Source: Pelecanus crispus
Taxonomy: Eukaryota > Chordata > Aves > Pelecaniformes > Pelecanidae
Length of the DNA: 64,000 nt
Assembly: GCF_030463565.1 (NCBI RefSeq)
Contig: NC_134662.1
Span: 3,945,001 to 4,009,000 of the forward strand
Direction: 5' to 3'
The translations under genes were made by a program, and so were the position numbers. Below the pieces are notes generated by a model. That model saw only the letters and a list, made by a program, of their open reading frames with translations, searched no databases and was not told the origin of the DNA. Numbering within the stretch: the stretch's first letter is position 1; each line of letters opens with the position of its first letter. Below, one piece after another: positions 1 through 19,748 of the stretch.

Positions 1-9744
<9,744 letters not shown>

Positions 9745-10097
9745 GGCCCGCTCGGCTCGGCCCGGCCCGGCCCGGTACAGGCGGCGGCACCGGCGCCTCC
9801 GCCTCCCCGCAGGAAGTGGCGTCAGAGGGGGCGGGGCCGCAGGGAGCCCTGCCCCGGGGCGCGGCGGGCGGGGTCACGGGGGGGGGGGTGCAGTGGTTGC
9901 GGGGAGCCCCTAAAACCGGGGCTCGGCGGCTGGCAGAGCCCCGGGGCTGCGGCCCCTTTAAATCCCCCTGCGCCGCCCACCGCCGCCGCGGGGCTCTTAA
10001 AGGGGCCGCGCCCTGCGCGGCGGCACTCCCCCGCCCGGCCGCGGGGCGGCGCTGCGGCTGCGCTCCCGGCCGGCCCCGCGGCCCCGCCGCGCGCGGT

Positions 10098-10105
10098 ATT
10101 TGCAT
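10098..10105 (-). promoter_or_regulatory. Octamer (POU/Oct) site
   Basis: A perfect ATTTGCAT on the plus strand (ATGCAAAT on the minus strand), in a block with essentially no other A/T-rich sequence. It sits 18 bp before the first of three CCAAT boxes and about 240 bp upstream of the ARID3A first ATG-like triplet. Octamer sites of this kind recruit OCT1 and OCT2, and are the hallmark of immunoglobulin and H2B promoters. The match is seen directly; use is inferred. Confidence 0.55.
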
Positions 10106-10122
10106 GCGGCGGCGGCGACGGG

Positions 10123-10217
10123 CCAATGAGGGGGCGGGGCGGGGCGCGGCGGGCGCGGCGGGCCAATAGCGATGTGGGGCGGGGCGGAGAGGGGCGGGGT
10201 GGGCGCGGAGAGCCAAT
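10123..10217 (+). promoter_or_regulatory. Three CCAAT boxes interleaved with GC boxes
   Basis: GCCAATGAG, GCCAATAGC and GCCAATGGG occur at 10122, 10162 and 10212, all in plus orientation, 40 and 50 bp apart. Each is followed by GGGGCGGGG-like boxes. This spacing suits cooperative NF-Y binding. The three modules resemble an imperfect tandem duplication of a CCAAT plus GC-box cassette. Confidence 0.7.
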
Positions 10218-10249
10218 GGGGAGAAGGGGTGGGGCAGCGCCGGGCCCTG

Positions 10250-10370
10250 CCGCCCGCCCGCGGGGAGAGCAGCCGCCGTGCGGGCACCGAGCGCGCCCCG
10301 GCCCCGCCGCAGCCCGAGCCCCGGGCGGCCGCGGCTGCTATGTGGCTTCGCGGCGCACGGCCTCCACCGG
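10250..10370 (+). other. ARID3A: ARID3A noncoding first exon (approximate 5' limit)
   Basis: The donor CCACCGG|GTAAGCG at 10371 is strong. The next good acceptor on the plus strand, a pyrimidine-rich tract ending GGCAG at 13323, leads into the exon with the ARID3A start codon. From memory, vertebrate ARID3A has a noncoding exon 1 and starts in exon 2. The 5' limit given is a guess. The exon holds an ATG at 10340 that, after splicing, opens a 24-codon upstream frame (MWLRGARPPPG...) ending TAG in exon 2, before the main start. Confidence 0.55.
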
Positions 10371-13323
10371 GTAAGCGGGGACTCGCCGACGCACCGGCCC
10401 CGCGGCTGGTACCGGGACCCTCTCCCCACCCCCCCGCAGTCGGTACCGGAGGTTGGGGGCCTCCCCCCGCGCTCGGGGGCTGGGCGGGACCGGGACCGGG
10501 GCCGGGTACCGGCCGCGTTCCTGGGGCGGGCTGGGACCCCCGCGACCGGTTGCTGGGCAGTACCGGGGGGCCCCCTCCCCCCGCGGCCGGTTACCGGCCG
10601 CTTCCCCCGCGCCGGGCCGGGGCTCCCCCCCCGCCGCCGCTCCCGGCCCGGCCGGCACGCCCCCGCGCCGCCCGGACCCTCCGTCCCCTGCGGGCGTTAC
10701 TGGCCCGGCCGGTTAGAGCCCCCCGCGCCCCGCCCGCCGGCCCCCATCGGGGAGACGGGACGGTGCCGGTGCCGCCCTGTGCCCCCGGCCGGGACAGCCC
10801 CGGGCCCGCGGCCTCCCGGGGCTCCGGCCGGAGGAGGGGGCCGGGCTCCGCGCTGGGCTGGGTGGGAGCTGCTGGCCTAGCCCGGTCCGGGCCCTCCGTG
10901 TCGGTGGCGGCCGTTCAACCCCTCCGGTTCGCGGGGCCGGGCCCCCCCCGCCCCGGGGGCCGCTGCTCCCGTCCCCGGGTTCAGCCGGGGGCCGCCGGTG
11001 CTGGGCGAGGCGCAGCCGGTGCCACGTGCGGCCGGGAGCGGGGCCGGGGCTGGGCTGTGCTGTGCTGCGGGGATGAACCCCCTGCCCGCCCCGGGGGTCC
11101 CTCCCGCGGCCCCCCCAGCCCTGTCCATCCCCAGCGCCCGGCAGCAGCTGGGCCCGGGCTCCCCATCCTCATCCTCCTCCTCCTCCTTGCTTCAATCTCT
11201 GCGCTGCCCTCGGAGCCCCCTCGCCGGCGGTGGCGTGAGCCCGTTCCGGGGGGCAGCGGGCAGGGGTGTCCGGCCGCGACCGGGCCCAGCGTCGTCGGTG
11301 GCACAAAGGCGCCGTCCGTCACACCCCCGCCGCCACGTATTTTTAGCCCGGCGTAGCCGCTGTCGCTCTCGAGCACCTGCCCTGCGGGACGCGGGTGCCG
11401 CCACCATCGCCGCCTGAAATCCCCCGCGCGCCGCACGGCGGGGAGGCACCGAGCCCCCGCGGCCCCACGCTGCCAGGAGGGACAAAGGGGCACGGCTCAA
11501 GGTCACCGCGGCCGCCGGGCCCCTCTGCGAGGGGTCAGTCCCCCAGCTCTGGCTTCGCCGCTCCGGCCGCGCTTGGGCTTTGCTTCCCCACAGGGATGCA
11601 GCAGCGTGGCCCCCGCACGGCCGCGGCCCAGGGCGCTCGAGGAGGCAGCTCCGCTCCCAGCTCTCGGCAGCACCGGTGCTGGCACTGAGTAATTTGGCAA
11701 CTCGTGGCAAGGCAGAGCCACGGCGGAGCGGGGCCAGAGGAGCACATGCCTGGGACGAGCCTGGCTCCGGTTTTGCTCGCGGCTCTTGCAGGCGCAGGGG
11801 ATGGAGTTCAGACGCGGCGCAGGACGGCTGCGTGGCGGGGAGCGTGGTCACGGCCGGCGAGCGGCCGCTGCTCCAGGGCAGCCCCGTGCAGGCAGCTCTG
11901 CCTGTGCAGAGAGGGGAGGGTCCCTGCCCCAACGCCTCCCCTCCGCGGACAAGATGGAGATGGCTGTGCTCGGGGAGGGGGAACTGAGGCACGGGCAGAG
12001 CCTGGGCAGTGCCCGAGGGGCCGCCAGCTCCCGGTGCCGGCTCCCCTCGGAAGCAGCAGCAGCAGCTGAGGCGCAGCCGGCAGCCCTGGGCCGGCCGCGG
12101 TGGCTGCACGTTCGCTAGCGAGAGCTGAGCCGAGCGCGGCAGGGCTCTGAGCGGATGCGGCCGCCGCCGCAGCGAGGCACGGGGGAAGCAGCTCCCACCC
12201 GGCCACCCAATCGGCAGCGGCACCGGCCCGCGCTGGAAATGGGTTCCCCTTTCCAGAATTTGCGGGATCACGCCGTAGCTGCCGGCTCCTGCGTGCCGCC
12301 AGCTGTCCTGCCCCCGCGGCGGGGGCTGCCCGTGTCCCTGGGGAGCGTCTGCCCGTCCGGCCCCCAGATCCGGCCCTGGGTCGGTCCCTGCGAGGGTCCT
12401 GGGGTGCGTGCGCTCCACCGGCCCCCGGGGCAGCAGAAATGGGGTGATGGCCCAGCTGAGTCAATGCCCGTACGTGGCACGACCGCGGCGGCAGCGCAGC
12501 AAGCTCTCTCCCTGCCTTCGGCACAGGCGAGGTCATGCCAAAGTTGTCGCCGGTGGAGCTCTGTCCGTCCAGGGGCTGGGGCCAGCTGCTGCTTGCACTG
12601 GGGCTCGGGGGGCTCGGTGCTGCGGGGGGGATCCAGGCCAGGGTGCCGGGGCAGTGGGGGTGTTGCGGGGCCCGGCCATGACGTGCCGGCGGGGTGAAGC
12701 AGAGTTGAGCCGATCGTAGCCCCACATCGCCCCGGAAGACCCACAGCCCCCAGGGAAGGGGAGAAGTGCGGGGGGCTTGCGGGGGCGGCCGGCAGCAGCC
12801 TGTTTGCCGAGGTTTTGATGAGCGAGGCGCTGCCTGCCCATCCCATGGGAAGCTGCCCTGGAGCCCTGGGGACACGCGGATCCCCCCGCGCTTTGGGATC
12901 CCGCTGGGCAAGGGCGGTGCGGACCCCGGTGCCACTTGTGCCTGGGTGCTGGCCTGGCAGCTGCCTGCTGCTGCCATCCCGGCGGCCGAGCTCCCGAGCT
13001 CCCCTCGCTCTCGTGCAGCGCGTCCCTGGTGTCCCCGGGTGGGGAAGTGCCCCGTCCCCTGTGGGGGACACGTCGGGCGGCTCTCCCAGCGCCCTCCCTG
13101 TGGGTCTGTTATCTGCGGGTGCTGCTATCCCGGTATCCGCTGCCTGCAGGGCCAGGCAGGGCTATCGGGTCCGGCAGGCCCCTTCCCCCTCCAGCAGCAG
13201 GGCCCGGCCTCCCTATCTCATTAGCTCGAGATTAATGAGGCTCCTGTGCTGTCTTTAACTCCTTCCTGCTCGCCAGCTCCTGCCAGCAGCTCCGCTGACC
13301 CTCTCCTCCGCTTCTCCCGGCAG
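10371..13323 (+). other. ARID3A: ARID3A intron 1, contents
   Basis: A 2.95 kb CpG-rich intron. It continues the promoter CpG island to at least about 11500, with dense CCGG and GCGC and short G runs. I see no repeat element and no coding exon. Near its 3' end, at 13217-13239, there is a short inverted repeat with two TAAT cores, listed separately. Alternative first exons could hide in such CpG-rich DNA, but none can be supported from sequence. Confidence 0.55.
13217..13239. promoter_or_regulatory. TAAT inverted repeat upstream of ARID3A exon 2
   Basis: CTCATTA and TAATGAG form 7-bp inverted arms around a 9-bp spacer containing CTCGAG. It is an isolated A/T-rich island in GC-rich DNA, 84 bp before the exon 2 start. 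Paired TAAT cores suit homeodomain or ARID-type binding. Function is not shown. Confidence 0.3.
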
Positions 13324-13455
13324 GTTTGCGCCGACGCCTGCCAGAAGCCGAGCCGGCCGAGGACTAGAGACGCCTGGCCCCGAGCGGGGGGACGCCGCGT
13401 TGACCCCAAGGCTGCCACCCCTCCGGAAAGTGCCCGGTCGGCGAGGGAAGGGGCG

Positions 13456-13485
13456 ATGCGCCGGGCTGCCGCCGCTGCCTGTTGA
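13456..13485 (+). CDS. Upstream ORF in the ARID3A 5' leader
   Basis: A complete 9-codon frame (MRRAAAAAC, then TGA) lies in exon 2, about 380 bases before the ARID3A ATG at 13865. It is the only ATG in the exon-2 leader. Its context GGCGATGC is moderate. It may lower translation of the main frame; this is an inference, and no peptide function is implied. Confidence 0.4.
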   Translation: MRRAAAAAC

Positions 13486-13864
13486 GCCCGCGGAGGTTTC
13501 GGTGCCCGCCTGGGGTGCGCTCGGCCGACGGCGGCAGCGCCCCGATCCCCACGAGCGGCCCCGTGCCTGCAGATCCCGCCGGAGCCCTCGAGCAAAGGAG
13601 ACGTCAGGGCAAGGCTGAGGGGGGCTGGGGGGCTGCCCTGAGAGCCTGACAGTGCTGCGGACGCCCCGCTGCCCTCGCCCCCCTCCCTGGGCCCTGGCAG
13701 CCCCCTCACAGGGCTGCTCCCCCCCCAGCACTGCCCAGCCTTGGCCTCCAGCCCCGCTGGAGCGCGGCAGCCTGCCGGGCGCTGCCCCCCGCGCCTCCCG
13801 GGCATTGCCGCCCGGGTGCATCGCCCCCCGTCCCCCCGGGGACCCACCGCCCGCCGGCAGAGCC

Positions 13865-16800
13865 ATGAAGCTGCAGGCGGTGATGGAGAACCTGCAGCGG
13901 CAGCAGCGCGCGCGGCTGCAGCAGGCGATGGAAGCGCGGCAGCAGGAGCAGCAGCAGCAGCAGCAGCGCTCCACGCCACCCCCCACGCAGCCCCCGCCGG
14001 CCCCGGGGCAGACCCCCGCCAGCACCCCGGCCCGGGGCCGTGGTCAAGATCCGGCCCCAGCACCCTCGGAGGAAGGAGCGGAGCCTGAGAGCGCGCACAT
14101 CCAGCGGGCGCAGATGGCCGCCCTGGCCGCCATGCGGGCAGCGGCCGCTGGCCTCAGCCACTCGTCCAGCCCGGGGCTGTCGGATGAGAGCCAGGTCTCC
14201 GAGGAGGAGGAGGAGGAGGAACGCGGCGAGGAGGAAGAGGATGGCGGGTACCAGCAGGAGATGGGCTCCGAGGAGGATGAGGAGGATCTGTGAGTATATG
14301 CTAGCACGGACTAGCAGCTCTTACGGGTTTGGGGAAGGGGCAGGGACGTGGTCTGGCCCCGGCAGGTTTTGGCATGGCCGGTCAGGGATGTAGGCTTTCC
14401 TTTGGGGCAGGGGAGTGGTGGTGGAGGCTGCCGGGGGGCTGCCTGCGCTGCGCCGGGCAGCTGGGTTTGTGCAGCTCGGGACGGGGAGTGTGTTGGTGCC
14501 GTCGGGATGTCCCGGAGCAGGAGGTGCCGAGAGCAGCAGCTCAGCTCGGCAGCCGTGATTCCCCATGCCGGGCTGGCATGGGGCGACGTTTCATCTCTGC
14601 CCAGGGAGCTACATGGAGCCATGACAGAGGATCTCGGTCTGGCTTTAAATTATGCAGCACCCTCGTGGCTGCCTCCTCCCAGCCCGCGTCCTCTCCGGGG
14701 CAGGGAACAGGCTGGGAGCCATCTGGCAGAGCTCTGCTTGCCGCTGGAGCTGCTGTCTTGGGATGCCGGTGGCCAGCAGTGCCCCACGGGGCTGCCACCC
14801 GCCGACGGGGGTGTGCCGGCGCTTCGCTGGCTTCCCCGTGTGCCGGGCAGGTGGTCCCAGCCCCACGGCTGTGGGGCGCCCCTGGGGCGGGCAGGCAGGG
14901 AAGAGGGGTGGGCTTTGGGGACCCAGCCCCCTGCCTAGCATGGAACCAAATGTCTCCTCTGCCCCCTGCTCTAGGAAGGGCAAGTGGGATGACGATGACT
15001 TTGAAGAGGACCTGGGCGAAGAGGAGGAGGAAGAGGAAGAAGAGGAGGAGGAGGAAGAGGAAGACTACGAGGAAGAGGAAGACATGGGAGAGGAAGGGCT
15101 CAGCTCGGCAGAGGCGGTGCGGGCGGGTGCAGGATCCCTGCTGCTCCGTAAGCCCCCGGCACCCCAGCATTACCGGGGCGAGCCGCAGCGGCTGCCGGGC
15201 GGGCAGGAGCGGCTCCCCTCCGGACTGGGCCACGTGCAGCCCCCGCCGCCGGCGCCCGACCACGGCGACTGGACCTACGAGGAGCAGTTCAAGCAGGTAG
15301 GTGCCCGCCAAGATGCGCGTGCTCCCCCGTGTCTGTCCCTTCCCTGCTCCCCCGTGTCCGTCCCTTCCCTGCTCCTCGGCTCTGCTCTGCATCCCTGCGT
15401 CCTTGAGAGCCGTGGTGAGATGCCTCTGGCAGTGCCGCGATCTTCTCGGATCGAGCTGCCATTCTTGGTGCTAAGAAAGCACGGGATTTCTCTGGGATTT
15501 TAGTGCTTGGGCTCAGTTTTGCCCCCTCCCCTGTCACTTTGATCAGTGGCTCCGGTGGGATCCTGTGTCCCAGCTGGCTCTGTGGCGCAGGTCCTGGCTT
15601 TGGTCCTGGCACAGGCGGACAGTGTGACAGGGTTTGCTGCAGGAACCTGGGAGGACTCTGGCAGCAAATGATGGAAAAAACCCACCCCGAACCTCCAAAT
15701 CTGAAAGGACTCTTGGTTTTCCTCTTCTCGACCCTCCCCGAGCCGTTTTCGGTGGGGACCTGGCTTACTCCCATCACCACAGAGGTGATGCCTGGCAGGA
15801 TGGCTCCAGCCTCATGGATGCTTGGGGGCAGAGCTGCCCTCCTGCCACCGCCAAAATGCCATTGAAGAGTGAAACTGGGGAGAAAGCACTCCGGTTGCCC
15901 CCTCCGCCACCTTCCCCATGCTGGCTGAGCCGGGCTGACAGGAGGCAGGCACGCTCCCGCTCTCTCCCGGCGCTGGAGCTCGCTGCGCCCTGCTTTCGGC
16001 TAATAGAAGGAAATGTGCTGCGAGCTGGGGCTCCCCCGGGGCTGCCCGGTGCCTTTGATGTGTGTGTTTAAATACATCTGAGTTTAGGGCTGGGGAAGGG
16101 ACGGGAGCCAAGAGCAGCAGATGGGACCCAGATGGAGCAGCCGGGGCACGGTGGCCTTTCGGGAGGGATGCGACGGCCCCTGCCCCTTCCCCAAAAGGGG
16201 GAAAGGGCTGCCGGGATCTGCCGGCACATCTGGATGCAGGCAGCTTCACAACAGGGCTGGTGGAGGAAGCACAAGCGAGCGCGGAGCGTGCGGCCGCCCT
16301 CGCCGGCGCGCTCCTGCCTGGCTGCGGGGAAGGAGGGATGCTTCTGCCCCGTGCGTCCCTCGTGCCGCTGCACCCACGCTGCCTCTTCTTCTTGTGGTTT
16401 CTCTCTTTTGTGCTTCCTGCTGTCGGGGAGCGAGGGGCCGGGGACGCGATCTTGTATCTGTGAAAAAGCTTTTGTGATACCACAGCTGTGATCTTCCTGT
16501 TTGTCACCGGGTTGGTGCTGTACCGGACCCGTGCGCCAGCTCCGGCGGCCTGGCAATCGCTCCCAGCCCTCGGGATCCAACGGCAAAATCTGGGGCTGGG
16601 TGGCTGGCGGTGCCTGCAGGACCCGTGCCGTGCTGCCGCAGCGGTCCACAGATGCGCCGTGGACCGTGCCGTAGTCTCCATCGAGTCCTCTGGTTGGAAA
16701 TTAGGAAAAATTTCTTTTCGGAAAGGGTGGTCAAGCATTGGAACAGGCTGCCCAGAGAGGTGGTGGAGTCCCCATCCCTGGAAGCGTTCAAAAAACAGGT

Positions 16801-19714
16801 AGATGTGGCACTTTGGGACATGGTTTAGTCTAGTCTACCCTTGATTGGTTTAGAGTGGACTTGGTGGTGTGGGTTAATGGTTGGACTGGATGATCTTAAA
16901 GGGCTTTTCCAACCTAAATGATTCTAAGATTCTATGATTCTCTGCCGCAGCGCTTGGGGACACCAGCCCGAGTCCCAGTGCATCCTCTGCCTGCTCCCCA
17001 TCTCTTCCCCTTAAGCTGTGCGGGCGAAAGAGGCCGAACCACCCTTTTCCCCCGGCTTTGCATTCCAGCAGAAAGCTTCCCGGGGTCGGCGGGGAGAGCC
17101 CTGCGCGGCGGGTAATCGTGGAAGCAGCCGGAGGGGGGAGGAAAGCGGTTGCCACCGCTGCACCGTGGGCGGAGGAGAGAAGGCGAAGCGCCCGGCCGGG
17201 AGAGGCTTTCCCCGGCACGTCAGCCTGCCAGCGTGCCGGTGCTTGGATCGCGGCCGCTGGAGCCGGGCCAGGGGGTTGCTCGGCGCAGCGCGGCGCTGGC
17301 CGGGAGCTCCTCCTGGCCGCCCTCCAACGCGTGCCGCCGAGCGCTCCAGCTCCAGCCCAGCTGGCGCAGCCAGGCCGACGCAGCCTGGGAAGGAGCAGCA
17401 GGAATGTAAACAGCGAGCGTCGGGCGTGGGGCGGCCGCCCTGGCCCCGGCGCTGCTTGGCAGAGGATGTTTTACCCCTTCCCTGCCCTTGCTCCCGCCGC
17501 TGCCGCCCCTTCGCCGGGGTAGAGGCGCGTTAGGGGAGACCCCGGCAGCGCCGGGGTGCTGGGAGAGCCCGCGGGGATGCGGTGCCGCAAACGCGGCCGT
17601 GCCGGCGCTGGGCCTTCCCACCGCAGCGGGGAAACGCTGCTCGAGGAAGGGGCTATTTCGGGGTTCCTCTTTTTTTTTTTTGCAAACTTGCTCCTCGGCG
17701 CTGGGAGCCCCTCTGCTCTCCCGCAAGCTTGCGGGGAGCACGCGGCCTCCTGGGCGCCTCAGCTGAGCCGGGCCCCCCCCCTGCACCCCCTGGGTTGAGT
17801 TGTGGCTGCGTGGGCTCGGTTTGGGGGAGGTGGGTGACTTTGATTTCTTTCTCCCTGCCTCCAAGCAGGCTCGGGGGGGCCCCCCCAGGCAGCTGAGGGC
17901 TGGCGGTCCGGCCCCAGCCCCCACCACCTCCGGGGCTCTCCAGGTCTCGCTGCGGTTCGGGTTCAGCTCCAGATGTGCTGGCGCTGGTGAACAGCTTCAG
18001 CCTCCCCGGCCCAGCTCTCTCTGTGCTCAAGGTCCTTGCCGGGCACTGCCGCCATCCGAGCCCCCGTGCCCATCTCCCCACCGAAACCCTGGGTGCCTGC
18101 TGGGGGGCTGTCCCCGACCTCCGCTGCGGGGTTTTATTGACCCATCTGGGACAGATTCCTGCAAACCGAGGTTTGGATGGATTGAGCTGCAGGGGGGGGG
18201 GAGGAGGAGGAAGAGGAGGAGGAGGAGGGGGCCCGGTTCAGGGGGGGAGGAAGGGGAAGGCGCGAGGAAGAGTTATGGAGGTTAGGGAGCTGGCGCGTGG
18301 CACCTCCCCGTCCCCGGGGACGGCTACCGCGCAGGCAGAGGTCAGCTCGGCGGCTGACCCGGGGCGCTGCCCGCGCGGGCAGCAGAACAAAGGAGCCCCC
18401 GGCACGGCGAGGGGCGCGGGGGGCAGCGGCTGCCGAGGGCGCGATGGCTCCTCAGGGGGGAAAAGGGGCATTTTTGGGGCGGGAGGAAGCTCCCCGTGAG
18501 GAACAGCCGTCACGTTGTCCTCCCGCACCGGCCGGCAGCGAGGGCAGGCTCGCTTTCGTTTTGATCTGGCGCTTGTTGTAGCCCCGCTGCGCCGGAGGGG
18601 TCCGGTGGGACGTCGGCACGTTGCTGCACGGCTGGGCTGGGGCTGCGTTCGCTCCCGTTTGGGTTTGGGGTTGTCTCTAACCTCACCCCAAAAGGCACCA
18701 CGGGTCCCCGGGGGGCTGGGGCGATGCCGGCGTGTCCGAGCTGCCGGCCTGGAGCTGGGCTCGGCCGTGGGGGTCTCGGCTGGCTGTGGGCACCGCGGAG
18801 GGCTGTGCTGCGAGGGGCTGGGGGTGACCCCCAGCACCCACCCCTCCGGGCACCATGGCCAGGTGCCGGGGCTCACTGGGGCTCGCACCGTGGGCGTTTG
18901 CCATCGTGCCGCCGCTCCGGACGGCGATGCTCACGGGGGGGAACCGGGCTTTGACGAGCCGCCGGAGCATGAGCGGCTCAGCCAACCCCTGCCAAAAATC
19001 TGGCACTGCTGCGTGCCACCACAAACTGCTGCGTAATGCCTGGCCGGCGAGCTGCTGCCGGCGGTGTGGGGCTGACGGGGGGGAAAAACCTGCTTTGATG
19101 TCTGCACCCCAGCCCTGGCGGGTGAGCGGGGGGGGCTCTGCTGCTGCTCTGCAGAGAACTCCCCTCCTGACCTTTCTGTTTCGTTACCGCTATTACTGCG
19201 CCCTACTAATACCAGGAGCGTGAGCCCTGGGTGCATCAGCAGCCCACGGAGCCGGAGTTTCCTGCCTCTGCCTCTTTTGGAGTTTCCTGTGCTGCTTGCG
19301 CTGCCCCGGGTGCCTGCACCCCGTCACCCCATCACCCCGTGTCCCGCAGGAGGGCAGCCGGGGCGGCCGGCGGCATGGGGGGGGGGGTCTGCAGCAGCCA
19401 CTGGGCTCCCTTTGGGGTGCCCCATTTGGGGTGCCCCAGGCTGATGTTTAACCCCCTGTCTTCTGGCTCCCGTTCGCAGGAAGCATCGGAGGCTTTAAGA
19501 AGCTGACGTGGTGCTGGGGGGGAGGCTGTGCCAGCGGTGGGGTGCCGGTGCGGTCCCGGTGTTCTGGGGGGATGAGAGGTTTCTTAAGCTGTCCGAAATG
19601 GGGACGGCTGAACTGCACCAGTGGCACGTGGGGGGCGAAAACCTCAGCCCTTATCTTGTGCCGAGCAGCGCTCCCTTGAGATACGGCATTTCAAAGTGCA
19701 ACGGTTAGGGAAAA

Positions 19715-19748
<34 letters not shown>

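Larger units (their letters stand above)
9745..10370. promoter_or_regulatory. CpG-rich bidirectional promoter of R3HDM4 and ARID3A
   Basis: The R3HDM4 start codon (minus strand, 9744) and the apparent ARID3A first-exon donor (10371) are only about 630 bp apart and face away from each other. The gap is extremely GC and CpG rich, with many GGGGCGGGG-type Sp1 boxes. It has three CCAAT boxes at 10123-10127, 10163-10167 and 10213-10217, plus an octamer ATTTGCAT at 10098-10105. No strong TATA box is seen, as expected for CpG-island promoters. Shared use by both genes is an inference from the geometry. Transcription start sites cannot be placed from sequence alone. Confidence 0.75.
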
